Origin: Neopestalotiopsis rosae
Lineage: Eukaryota; Ascomycota; Sordariomycetes; Amphisphaeriales; Sporocadaceae
Reading direction: 5' to 3'
DNA: 64,000 bases
Assembly: GCA_023078685.1 (NCBI GenBank)
Contig: JALGAS010000001.1
Location: 7,936,001-8,000,000 of the forward strand
The notes below the pieces were generated by a model that saw only the letters and a list, made by a program, of their open reading frames with translations, had not been told where the DNA came from and did not search any database. Positions 32,698 to 43,641 of the stretch are shown in pieces (within the stretch, counting starts at the first letter, position 1; the number at the start of each line of letters is the position of its first letter). The position numbers were made by a program, and so were the translations under genes.

Positions 32698-33524
32698 TTT
32701 AGTATCATTTGAGATTGTCCACTAAACTGAGAACCCACTGACGTTGCAAAAGGTCTTGTCAATTATCCCAAAGCTTGCTGCGACGATGATACACGGTCAT
32801 CTCTGGGCTCAGGAATGGCAGAGTATAATTGCCGATTGATCATAACATCAGTTATGACTGATCTTACGTGGATGGACGAGAGTAAGGTATTTCTGAACGG
32901 ATTTATGAAAATGGATAACCTGAGACATGTTTAACAACTCCGAGAACCTCTGATACTGTTCCAATACAATGCTTCTAAGAGCACAGTATAGTTGCACATT
33001 ACGGAACACATCATATTATAGACGCCAAGGATAAGTAGTCCTCTCCACCGTCTAGGCCAGGCCTAGGTTCCGCAGAAAACGTGCCAGTGGCTCTCGCTGT
33101 AGGAACCCTGGCAGTTGACGTCTAAAAAGGTGACATTCTTTGCGTGCAGGGTATGTACATGCAAGGTTTCTGGAGGCTCCCCCACTCTCCCCAGCCACCC
33201 CATAAGCTTCCCCAAGTAATTAAGAGAGGAGGCAGAATGCGGAATAGTCGTAATAGGTTAGCCGACTAACATATGTCATTGTCTCATAAGTTTTGTTCCA
33301 TGTTCTAGAGCGTCTCAGCACTCAAGCATTGTTATAGGCTTCACTAAAGAGGGTGGCCATATATTTCACAATTATTAAAATACTCTACATAATAACGAAA
33401 ACCATAGCCGAATGATAACGCTCCAATTGATATATCACCGAGATTGAAGGACTTCGGCGCAAACCGTCAAGTCTTTGGTTATCCGCCACTGTCTGAGAGC
33501 AAGGAAATCACCACTACACCCAAA
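32698..33524. other. Intergenic region
   Basis: No supported gene; AT-rich in 33.2-33.45 kb. Confidence 0.45.
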
Positions 33525-34456
33525 ATGTCGACGGTCAGCGCCAGTAAACCCATCGTCATGACGGACCGCGGACCGTCGGGTCTTGCTTCGTCATATCTCC
33601 AGCAGGAGCCGCAGCCATTGCCGGGCATGATCGGTCCCACGCCATCGTTCCCGGGCCCGCCGTCGCCGTCCGACCTGGCGCGGCCCAACCGGACCGGTGG
33701 AGGTAGCAGCAACTTCCACCCAACCAGCACATCGGCGCTACCCCTTCCGCCGCAGCAGCCGCCCGTGTCGCTGGCGCACACGGCCGACGGCCTCAAGTAC
33801 GCCCGGACCGCGGCCGAGAGCTCCCTGCGCGAGTACGTCTCGCTGCAGCGGCGGCGGCGCTACGACGACCCCGTGGCCGAGGACCGCCTGCGCCGGCAGA
33901 GGGCCCTCGCGATCGCGGAGCTGCGCACGCTGCGCAGCGGTGTCTCGGCGCTGGTCAAGGCCAGCGAGTCGCATCGTTGGGGGCGTTGGGTTTTAGGAGG
34001 GTTTTTGTGAGTATTATTTTCTTCTACTTGATTCTCTGATTATTTTAAGTCACTCGATTTGGCATACATGTGTGTGTATACTTTGCGTATTACAATGATG
34101 TTAACTTGCCAAAAAGCGCAACTCTCATCCCAGCAGTCCGCAGGTTATTCCGGCGGCCATCAGACGACCAGGAAACGTCCAACGACACCGAGTACGCCTT
34201 TCGCAAGAGCAAAGGGCTCATCTCGCGGACGTGGAACTTGGTGCGCAACAATGGGGCACTCGCCTCCATGGGCTTGCTTGTCCTTTCCGTGCTCTACGTC
34301 TTCCAGGCCGAGGTGTCGCTGCGCGTGGCGAGGACCGTCTCCAAGCGGCTCAAGCGGCTCATTCAGAGAATCGAGATTGGTGACGAGGTGCTCGATGAAA
34401 AGGATCTCCATCTCTTTGCCGGCTGGCGTTGGAGGGTACTATCATGGAAGAGTTAA
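33525..34456 (+). CDS. Hypothetical protein with Pro-rich N-terminus and C-terminal membrane segment
   Basis: The model is join(33525..34006, 34144..34456), 264 aa. The 137-nt intron (34007-34143) has a GTGAGT donor and a CCGCAG acceptor; this acceptor is the one that keeps the frame. Residues 1-85 are Pro/Ser-rich and disordered. From about 85 a basic helical region (S-L-R-E-Y-V-S-L-Q-R-R-R-R, then E-D-R-L-R-R-Q-R-A-L-A-I-A-E-L) suggests a coiled coil. After the intron a hydrophobic segment (A-S-M-G-L-L-V-L-S-V-L-Y-V-F) is a likely membrane anchor, followed by a basic helix. The first exon is clearly more GC-rich than its surroundings. I do not recognise the family. A membrane-anchored scaffold or organelle-surface role is possible but only inferred. 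Confidence 0.65.
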
Positions 34457-34951
34457 CAGAACTGAGAGACTGTGCTTCCATCACCTGACAACCGGAATCG
34501 TCTATAAAAATGGTCATGACGATGGACAATGACGAAGTTATGCTCAATGAAATTACGGGTTTTATGATACATGTACTGCTTAAAAGAAAAAGAAGTCCCT
34601 TTTTCAGGAACCATCAAGACTGTGTTGATAGTGAGTAGTTGTTTACATATTTTACTTATTTATTGACCTGAATTCAGGGGGTATCCGCCATTGTGAATGA
34701 TGTATGTAGTACACGTTAGCAAAAGCAAATAATTTGAAATCGCCAACTCCGTATGCCATGATTTTCCAAACGAGTATGCTGTCCCAGACCCCAACTAGTA
34801 GACCGACGTCTAAATTAGTTTGTACAGGCCTCTTCATTATGTTCTCCCCTTTGCTAATTGTAGCCCAACGCCCATTGTTATGCACAGACGGAAATGATTT
34901 CCTTGAAAAGTATTGGTCTCATGTCGAATCGTGTCTTGTATCCACCAAATT
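34457..34951. other. Convergent intergenic region
   Basis: This lies between the stop codons of the anchored hypothetical protein (+) and the Zn2Cys6 regulator (-). It is AT-rich with no supported gene. Confidence 0.45.
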
Positions 34952-37049
34952 TCAATCGAGTATGGCTTGGCTAAACGGTGCGCCAGACAATTGATGCTTT
35001 TCCAGGCAGAATTGCATGACACCGGTGCCCATGCGTATGCCACACACATCTATTATATACTGGAGCAATCCCATAATATACTGGAATTGCTCAGGTGTGA
35101 CGAGATCGGTAGCGGCGCACGTGGCTAGCGGCCAGAGGATCATCAACCCAATATAGCTTCGAGCGAGCGTCGGAAGTCGTTTTCGTGCCTTTTTGGTCAT
35201 ACCATATCCGTCGCTACCACTGGAGGAATCAGAATTGTCCGAAGACGAGGGCGATGATCCCCGCGGTGGTACCACGGCTTGATCGTCATTCGAAACCGAG
35301 GCCTCCTCGATCAAACGAAAGAAGTGCGGCGTCATTCTAAGGATCTCAAAGATCTCCTTCTGCCCCATTGTTACCGCCTCTGCATAGTCGTCAGCAGCAG
35401 CAGGCGACAGTGACGCTGCAAGTCTGGCCATGACATTATAAGTCACTAGCCGGGCAGTGCAAGCAGCGACGTATAGACTGATCTGTGCAAGGTTTCGATA
35501 GGTCCTGTCGACTTCATTGACAGGTTTTGACCTGCTAAGTGCCTGACCATTTTGAGCGACGTCGGAAGCTGGCCCTTCATGGTCATCGAGGTTGGGTACC
35601 GGTGGCGAATTCATCGAGTAGGCCACTATCACGCCCTTGGCCTCGCTCAGGGCCAGACTAATGGCATATTTCTCCTCCTCGCCCTGTGGGCCAGTATATC
35701 CTGCAGGCCCGTTTGGTGTCGCCTGCGGTACGGGCAACGTGCCAGCAGGTCCTGACTCGAGTTGTCCGACAGCATCCGAGCCCTTGACAGAAGCAACGTC
35801 CTCAAGACTCAGGCCTTCGGTATCCTTGGAAAGATCCACAATTTCGTCAGAATCAGGGTTGCTTTGGTTACCATCTGGTGTTATGTATGTCATGTACTTG
35901 GGATCACTGAGCCACCTGAGCCAGATTTCAGTGCCAGTGTGCGGCGTTTGGACGCCCAGCATCTTGAGTTTGACCTGAACTGGTTAGCAAGAGCCCCTGG
36001 TAGAATCATAAAGTCACACATACTGATTCATTGCTGATTACACGAAACAAGGCTCTGACCAGCTTGTCACGGAAAGAGACCTTTCCACGAGCCCCCAACA
36101 TTGCTGCAGCACCGAAAATATGGCTACTCCATCCGAGTATAGAGTCTGAACAAAAGACCTGGTCTTACTGTGAGCATAACGTAAAAGAGCAGCGGGTCAT
36201 TGATGGGTTTGTGGGCATTACCTCAAAGAGCGCAAGCAACACAACAGAGGCGAGCAGCTCGTCATCCTTGCACGAACCAGGATTCTGTATTGCTTCATTG
36301 GTCAATTGCAGAGCCGTCGCATATGCCGATCGCGCTTTGAGAATAGTCTTTCTGGCATTGAGTTTTGTTGAAAAGGCGGCCAGCGACACAGCCGACAACG
36401 AGGTGGTAAGACACGGCCCCATGGTCTTCTTCTGGCTCACGACTTTCAGTACGGGTAAATAGCCCGGGTCGAGATACTGCGATGGCGCAAATGCATAGCG
36501 GTTGGCGAAATAGCAAAATGCCCGGTCTTCTAGAGGCCACCCGACCATGATTGGCTTCATCGCTTGTTGCATGGCCTGTTTCTGCTTCCAGCGCGGATTG
36601 TCGGCAAAGGACTTTTGTTTCCGGATTTTCCTCCGATCCCTCTCAGACACATAGCTATCGCCGGGAGGAGATGCCGATGACGCCTTTACTGACACGGGCG
36701 ATATGGGCGCCGGGTGATATTGTGTAAAAGTGTCATTGTTATGGTTGTGGTGGTGGCCGCCGCCGCCACTGCTGGACGCCCCGGCGCTCGCCGATTCAGG
36801 GTCATCCCCCGATACCGAGCCACCTGTTGATGAAGCTCCCGAGATGGAGGATTTGTTGCTGTTCTTGTGCTCAAACTTCTGAATAGTGGCAGTGGTCATG
36901 TCCCGGATGATGAAGGCCGACTCATCGCGATACCCCAGGCACTCCCGGCCTGCACGCCGGCACTTGAGGCAGTGCGGGCGAACCTCGTCACACTTGAGCC
37001 GCCTCTGGCGGCACGTGTGACAGGCGGTTGACTTGCCCGTGTAAAACAT
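34952..37049 (-). CDS. Zn2Cys6 fungal transcription factor
   Basis: The model is complement(join(34952..35974, 36024..36158, 36222..37049)), 661 aa; introns are 63 and 49 nt, both phase 0. ATG 37049 (MFYTGKSTACHTC) is preferred over an in-frame ATG at 37289 because the zinc cluster in this class sits within the first dozen residues. The cluster is C-x2-C-x6-C-x6-C-x2-C-x6-C, beginning at Cys10, which binds CGG-type DNA triplets as a Zn2Cys6 binuclear cluster. A Ser/Gly/His-rich linker with a basic patch (R-D-R-R-K-I-R-K-Q-K) follows. From about residue 165 comes the helical regulatory region, including P-L-E-D-R-A-F-C-Y-F and G-W-S-S-H-I-F-G-A-A-A-M-L, typical of the fungal-specific C-terminal domain. 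The last 40 residues could contain a further small intron. Targets unknown. Confidence 0.88.
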
Positions 37050-40000
37050 GGCAAACCAAAAGCAAGGGCTCAAATCATGAGGAAACAAACAAATTGGTTG
37101 ATGATGGTGATAAGCGGTGCTCCGAGACACGCAGGGCCCGGCGTACCGTGTGTTCAAACCCTGGCAGCAAGAAGGGCCTGGCTGGGCTGGCTGGGGGCTG
37201 GGCGCAATCGTGAGCTTTGAGCCCTTCGGATGCGAAGAGATTCGGGGGGTTTGAGTGAGAGAAAGAGGATGAACTTGGCCGCTATCCACTAGTGATGGCA
37301 GATCATTTGTGGAGTCCGAGGCAACGCCAGGTTCCCTGTCCGTCGTCCGTCTGCCGTCTGTTCGCCTGGCTGGTCTGTCTGATTACCTGCCTACCAGACA
37401 ATAATAAACACGCGAATACTACAGCAGGTACTAGCAGGTTCGAAAGGGATGGATTTCCAAGCAATGAGGAAACCCACCTCCCCAATCAGCCACAAAGGTC
37501 GAGCAGCAAAAGCCGGCACTCGCTGAAAAGGGTCCCCCGGATCCGACAGTGAGGTTGAGACGGCAGTGGTGATGTGACCCAATTATTCTTCTTCAGTGGA
37601 CGCAACTGGACGATCAGGTAAACTTTAGGTAAAGTTGGCGAGCAAGGCAGAGACGGCAGAACGGTCAAGCAAAGCAAGCAAGCCAAAAAGCTTTTGGTGG
37701 TGGAGGGTGAAGCGCGCGGCAGACGCAGTGGAGCAGAATCAATGGAACATTGCGGTACAACAGGGCGAAAAAAGAAGGGGAGGATCACGGACTCGCTGTC
37801 ATAACTGTCTACTGTACCTGCTTCCCTAGGGATAAGGCACCAGCCCAGGCCCAGTAGCCAGAGGCAGAAGGATACTTGTAGGCGAGGCAGTCAAGGCAGT
37901 CCAGTCCCATCGCAGTGTGCCTTTTACTTGCGCTAGAGACTCTAGACAGATCCTTTGGCCTTGGAACACTCAACTCCACCCCGTTGGCTGGGGCTGGAAG
38001 CAGATGCAGGGATTCTCGTCTGCAAGACTGCAATCCGGCCTTTTCACCTCGGCAGGGGTTCGTGAAAAGAAGGTAAGGAAGCAAGGAAGCTGGGAACAAG
38101 CAGGAAATCCCGGAGCAGGGCAAGTCCTCTCCTCTCCAAGTCGGCGATTGCTTCATCGCCATACTAGTCACACTTGTAGGAAATAAAAATTCAGACTGCT
38201 TGTTCCTGCATGGTCACCGGCTATATGAGATTCAGGTACGGAATGCCATGAACCGCTTAGACTGTACGAAACCCACCGGGAGAATTCGCGTCCGTTGTGC
38301 GGCACAACGGGCCCCAAGATGTTGGAACATATCAGACGATGATGATCTAGCTACCTACTACCTAGGTATCCGACATCATTCCAAATGTTTTGACTCTACT
38401 GTACACTACTGCAGCGTACCGGAAGTAGGTCGACGCAACGCCTGGGGAGGCAGAGGAGAGATGGCAGACGTGCTTGATCGGTCTGTTCGGTGTTGGCTAG
38501 TAGCTGGCCATTTTAGCACTAACACAAAGGACCATCTCGTCATGCCATGTCATTGCCTGTCGACCATCCGAGTCCGACGAGTCGGTCGCCTGAGGATCAT
38601 GTCCTAGATTCTCACAGCTTCTTTGGCTTAGCTTTAGAAGCCTTCTTTCATGGACAACTGTAATGCAGTCAGCTCTACCTCTTGTGTATTAGTTAAGGCA
38701 GGATAGGCGGAGCGTAATATGGAAGCCATAGTTCCCGTAGTTCAGCTTGTAACCCTATGATCCATGCCCTGTTGTCAGGGACATTCAGCAGATACATACT
38801 ATTATATGGCAACGCCCTGTACGAAGTATTCATGCCACCAATTTCCATTCCCTTGGACCACTTCAACTTGCAGGGCTGTCTCGTTGCATGACGAATGATT
38901 ACAGCTACAAGTACCCGATGAACCATGTCGATCCACAGACAAAGAGGCAAAGGGGATCGCACATGGGCAAAATGGGCAAGGCAGTGAGGGGTTGTCGCGT
39001 TTCCATCAGCCATGTGCACTGAGAAAGGCTCCGGGTTAGTTATTCGGAGCCCTGCAAAGCCCTGGTCTCTTGGGTCCCCCTGTGCCCCCCTCGCCCTCCT
39101 AGCCAGGCGTGCCAGGCCTGTCAGGGCAAACTAAGGTTGCCGCGTCGCGATCTAGTCAAAGTATATTCTGACCCAGACATCCGACTGGTGGCGTGTTGCT
39201 CACAATCGCTTCGCTTACGCACCCGGGAATTATATGTCACATTTGGACCATCCCTCTGCTTTGGGGTGATTCTTTTCCCGGGCTGGCGTTCAATGAATTG
39301 CTTTTATCTAGTCATGGGGTCTGGTATTTGGGGGCAGAAATGTCTTCACCATCGTCCGATCTTTCTGTAGCTACCAATCTTCAGCACCGCTACGGCTGAC
39401 TGTAATGGCGAGCGTTGAAACCGCTGAACGGACGGTGGAAGAGCTACATATTTAATGCTCCACTAGAGAACAAGACCGGTCACCGGTCTGTAGGAAGTTT
39501 CGGAAAAGCGACTATCGGAATGATGCTCGGAAATCGACAGTCATTGCTTTTCCCATTCGCAACAATCATGGACAATGAGGACTCTGGGCATCTTCCCTTG
39601 GTTTTACCGTGATTGCATACACGACTAGCCTCAAGTACGTTCACCTGCACTATCGTATATGTATACGAAGTATGCAGACTCTTGACGGGGCTTGTGATTG
39701 AAGTTTTGCCCATCAACGATCAAGTCCTTCACCACAAGACCATGTGTGTCACGCAAGAGGATCAAATATGAATTCATCAATCAAGAGATTCTCTTCTTCT
39801 CTCGCACTCACTCACTCTCAGAATGTTCGACGCGTAATCAATCATCATTTCAATCGTGTCAATCACCGAACCAGTAGGGGACGTGGATCGGTCCGTGAGC
39901 TCTATTAGCTGCATCCACTACAGCTATATGCGTCCCGAATAAGGCTATCTCGCCAACGAATCACATTTACAATTTGGCTGCCAGGCTGATGATGGCTTTT

Positions 40001-41749
40001 TAATACACTGATGATGATGTTCATTGCAAATTCTACAATGACATGGTGTTCGCCTGACTATACAACAGAGAATTCATATCGCCCCTTACAACGGTAACAA
40101 CAATAACAATAACAATTCCACATGCATGCTCATACTTGATCATGGTCCATAGCTCTCCAGTATGCCATGTATCATTCTTGGGTGTCTCTGGACAGTCATG
40201 ATTCTTTGCACCCCTTCCCTTCGCAGCTGACTGACTCGGTGACCAGATTAGTATCAGGAACCGAGCGTATACCTTGCGTACATCTTGTTCGTTTTCGTCA
40301 ATTGAAACAAACCATTTGCTGCAAGACCCTGGATTAAGCGAAGGAGGGCCGCTTTCTTTCTTTCCTGTCGCTCCGTCTCGTACTTTAGTCTCCGATGCTA
40401 AGATACTCACTAAAATTGAATGACCGTCAGACCGTCTGCTTTTTTTCTTCCTTCGCACTATTTGCACCAACAAATAGAAGTTCTAGAAGCCGGCCAGAGC
40501 AAAATCCCCCAGCAACCAAATTAATGGGTACTACCAAAATTGGGGTTCCTCTTGCTTAAACTCGCGACGCTTAAGGGCGGCCGGTCTCATGACAAGAGGC
40601 ACCGTTCGCCGTAATAGCGCGGCCTTCTAGTCGAATTCCTTCCAAATAGCAAATAAGACTGTTGGGTGTGTGTGGGGGAAGAGGAGTGACTTCTCCCTCT
40701 TTATTTCTTTTCTCCTTCGATGCATCGCTAGTCTCGGAAAAGCAACAGTCGCTAGAATTTTGGAAACTCTCAACGGCCTTCTTCGGTTTGGACGGCGCCG
40801 TGGGCGTTGCAATCCCACCGGCTGCTACCTTTTTTGCTTTACTGGCTTTAGGTCGTAATATTGCACCGCTGAAGCAATCTTTCCCTCGATCCGGTTTTTA
40901 CATTTTCCCTTTCCTTATCTAGGGTGCTTTACATTTCAGCCCATTCAGAATCTGTCCGTCCGTTTAGCAATGACCTGTAGTACTACCAGGCACAGCGGTG
41001 CGAGCTAAAACCCTTCCAATATATTGAGGTCGTTTTTGGCCACTTGCAACAAGGTCGTCCAATCAGAGAATTGCCGGATCTACGTCCGCAGACGAAAAAA
41101 AAATTCAAGTCGCAAAATAATCCCCGACGCCTCACAGCACATGGCTTTCTTGTCTGTCGATCTTGGTGCCGAATTTCCAATAGGTGTCCGTGTGTAACGA
41201 ATCACATGCTAAAACGCGCAAATGCGGGAGTGTTTTTGTTGTCTTGAGCCGTCTTCTCCTGCCGTGCATTTTGGTCAGGCGTCCGTCTCATTTGGGCTGG
41301 GAGGTTATCATGTTTAAACAACAATAATCTGGGGCAGAAGTTAATTACTAGTTCTTCTGTCTGCTTATAGAATTTCTTGGCCGGTCTGAGGTGCTAAGTC
41401 ATCCACACCTACACTTCTAGAAAACACATCACCTCAAGGCTTATCGCAATAATAGCTCGCATAGAAGATATCCACATTATGATTATCATTACTTATAGTC
41501 TATGTGATTCAAGAAAATCTTTATAATACAGTATCTAACAAGAAATGACAATCCCTAGTTTTCGAATCCTGTTCGCAAATCATGTATAATACAGGAGGGA
41601 TAAGGCTTGGACAACAATCTAGCGGACCATCTATCAACTCACAAAGGTGAGGCACTAGGAAACTCGCACGAGAATGTTCCTTTTGTAGCAGAAATCAAAA
41701 CGGGGAAAAAGACGATCTCGTCCGAAAAGAAAAACAATGCTATTGAATC
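37050..41749. other. 4.7-kb gene-free region
   Basis: Only short frames (up to about 146 codons) with no recognisable content occur here, on either strand. The part next to 37049 is probably promoter and long leader of the Zn2Cys6 gene. The far end (40.6-41.7 kb) includes the 3' flank of the secreted-protein gene. I saw no tRNA, 5S rRNA or transposon signature. A long non-coding transcript or an extended regulatory region is possible. Confidence 0.45.
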
Positions 41750-42574
41750 TCAAGGTCCGTACAGCGACCAGTCGATGTCCGAGACACTGTCATAACAAGT
41801 TGAATTGGCAGCAAATTCGTGACTTGAAATGCTTTCTTCCGGAAGATCTTCCAGAACCTCGCACTCGGGGAGAAGAGTGACGGCAACGCAGCCGTCGGGG
41901 ATGGTACGCAGCCAGACAGGAGCAGTAGGAAGAGCAGCCAGTGTAGTGTTGCTGGTGCTATTCGTCACAGCAGCAGCAGCCCCGGCATGACTACTACCAC
42001 CATCCACTTGTACGTCGTAGACCCAGCGTATCGTCGTGTAATTCTCGTCATAGTACTCGACGTACTGATCACACGCAACATAGGTCCCCATGGCCGCCCC
42101 GGGACCCCGGAGTATCGGGTATGACGAGCTCGCAACCTCGAGCTGCACGCCCGCGTCGCCCGAGCCGGCATTGACGCTGACATCATGCAGGCCGTCGGCG
42201 TCGGTGGTGTTGCGGTCCGCCACAGACACGGCGTAAGGGAAAGGCGGGGTGCCGCCGTCGGTCAAAGTGTCGGCGCGGCCCGCCGCGACCTCGTCGGCCG
42301 TGCCGTTGACGTAGTAGGTCCGTCCAATGTCGTCGCCGTCGGCGAACAGCACGGCGTCGTTGAGGCCCGCGCCCGTGTGTATGGCGTCGAGGATCCAGCC
42401 GTGCACGGGCGGGTCGAAATCTTGTGAAGGGTCGCTGACGTTGGCAATGAGGCGGAAGCCCGTCGACGATTGTGTTGGCGGATATTTTGATGCAACGGCA
42501 TCTTGCCGTGCAAATTGCGGTGCTGCTAATGCCACGCTATGAAGTAGCACCGTGAGTGCGAGGAGTTCCAACAT
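41750..42574 (-). CDS. Secreted protein of unknown function (DUF7907-like)
   Basis: Single exon, 274 aa. Residues 1-18 form a signal peptide (L-L-A-L-T-V-L-L-H-S-V-A-L-A) cleaved near A-A-P. The mature part begins with G-F-R-L-I-A-N-V-S-D-P-S-Q-D-F and continues with W-I-L-D-A-I-H-T-G-A-G-L-N-D-A-V-L, the opening I associate with the anonymous fungal secreted family DUF7907 (from memory, not searched). Several N-x-S/T sites are present. Three Cys in the C-terminal part plus a central one could form disulfides. No enzyme motif is visible. The N-terminal half is clearly GC-rich. Related proteins occur in fungal secretomes, so a surface or host-interaction role is possible but unproven. Confidence 0.78.
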   Translation of the reverse strand: MLELLALTVLLHSVALAAPQFARQDAVASKYPPTQSSTGFRLIANVSDPSQDFDPPVHGWILDAIHTGAGLNDAVLFADGDDIGRTYYVNGTADEVAAGRADTLTDGGTPPFPYAVSVADRNTTDADGLHDVSVNAGSGDAGVQLEVASSSYPILRGPGAAMGTYVACDQYVEYYDENYTTIRWVYDVQVDGGSSHAGAAAAVTNSTSNTTLAALPTAPVWLRTIPDGCVAVTLLPECEVLEDLPEESISSHEFAANSTCYDSVSDIDWSLYGP

Positions 42575-43641
42575 GGCGGTGTTTGTGTCTGTTAAGTCGT
42601 GGTCGGTAAAGTTGGCAGCAGTTGAAAAAGATGAGCACCAGTAAGCCCTCCTGGAGCCACGGCCAGCTCGCTGCTAGTATTGGGAATCAGCCAATCGTCG
42701 AGATTATAAGACTTGCAGAAATGTGAGAATTATGACGGTGAGCAAAAGTTGTAAATGGTCTGGACACACGAGATGCTTGTAATCTCGTCTGTGGTATCAG
42801 ATGGTAGTCCTGCTATAGAAGTATAGGCGCTGAGTGGGCTCGAACACGTTCAGTGAAGTGGAAGACCCCGTCTACTTGAAAATCAATCGGAATATGGAAA
42901 TGGCAGCATGGAACTTTTCGACCGAGATGGATGGAGAATCTTTTTTATGTATACATTTTTCTGTCTCCAACACGGTATTTGCAAATCCGATCCGTGCTTT
43001 CGAGTGACGCAAGGGATACGCTCGTTTGTGTAAAATCTGAGACATCACACAATAGAGACATATTCACACACGTCAAACGGTCACAACTTTAGCTCGTCCA
43101 CCACCTTATGTCGGATGTAGCCGAGGAAACCCTGCACCTGACGGTTGTATATATCTGGGGATACGAAGCCAGGAGGTTGGGGTGAGCGTTGCGGCAGATC
43201 AGAAATGGAATAGTGTTTACCCTTACTGCGACCTGATTGGGATTTTCCACGAGAGTTTGGATAATCAGATGGCTGGGCGGGCCATTTCGTAAGCTTAAAA
43301 GGTTCCGATGACCGTTTGAAATGTGTGATAATAACCCAAATCTTTGTCAGGGCCTCTATACGAACACGGCTGTTCTTGATTTGTGTAATTTACGAAGAAC
43401 AGTCTGCACTGAACTCTCTCCTGTCTTGTTTTGAACTGACTACTTCAAAAATACACCCTTTCATTCTATCACGGTATATCAAAACGAACGCAAGTGAGAA
43501 TCATAATCATTCATTATATCACGTATTAGAATCGTGTAGCCGGGGGCAAACAATCCAGAAAATATGTGCTGCTCAGCAGCCCAAATCGCTTCCATCAATC
43601 CGAGTTGGGGATAACTCAGGATATTTTACACGTTCACCGTC
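42575..43641. other. Intergenic region
   Basis: It contains the promoter of the secreted-protein gene and the 3' flank of the PLD gene. The + frame at 43316-43645 has no protein-like features. Confidence 0.45.

Noticed and set aside
37130..37160. GTTCAAACCC resembling a tRNA T-loop
   Set aside because: No matching T stem, A box or acceptor stem nearby.
38200..38607. 135-codon plus-strand frame
   Set aside because: Composition reads as random intergenic DNA and no conserved motif is seen.
40033..40473. 146-codon minus-strand frame in the 4.7-kb gap
   Set aside because: No signal peptide, domain, splice partners or protein-like composition; chance open frame.
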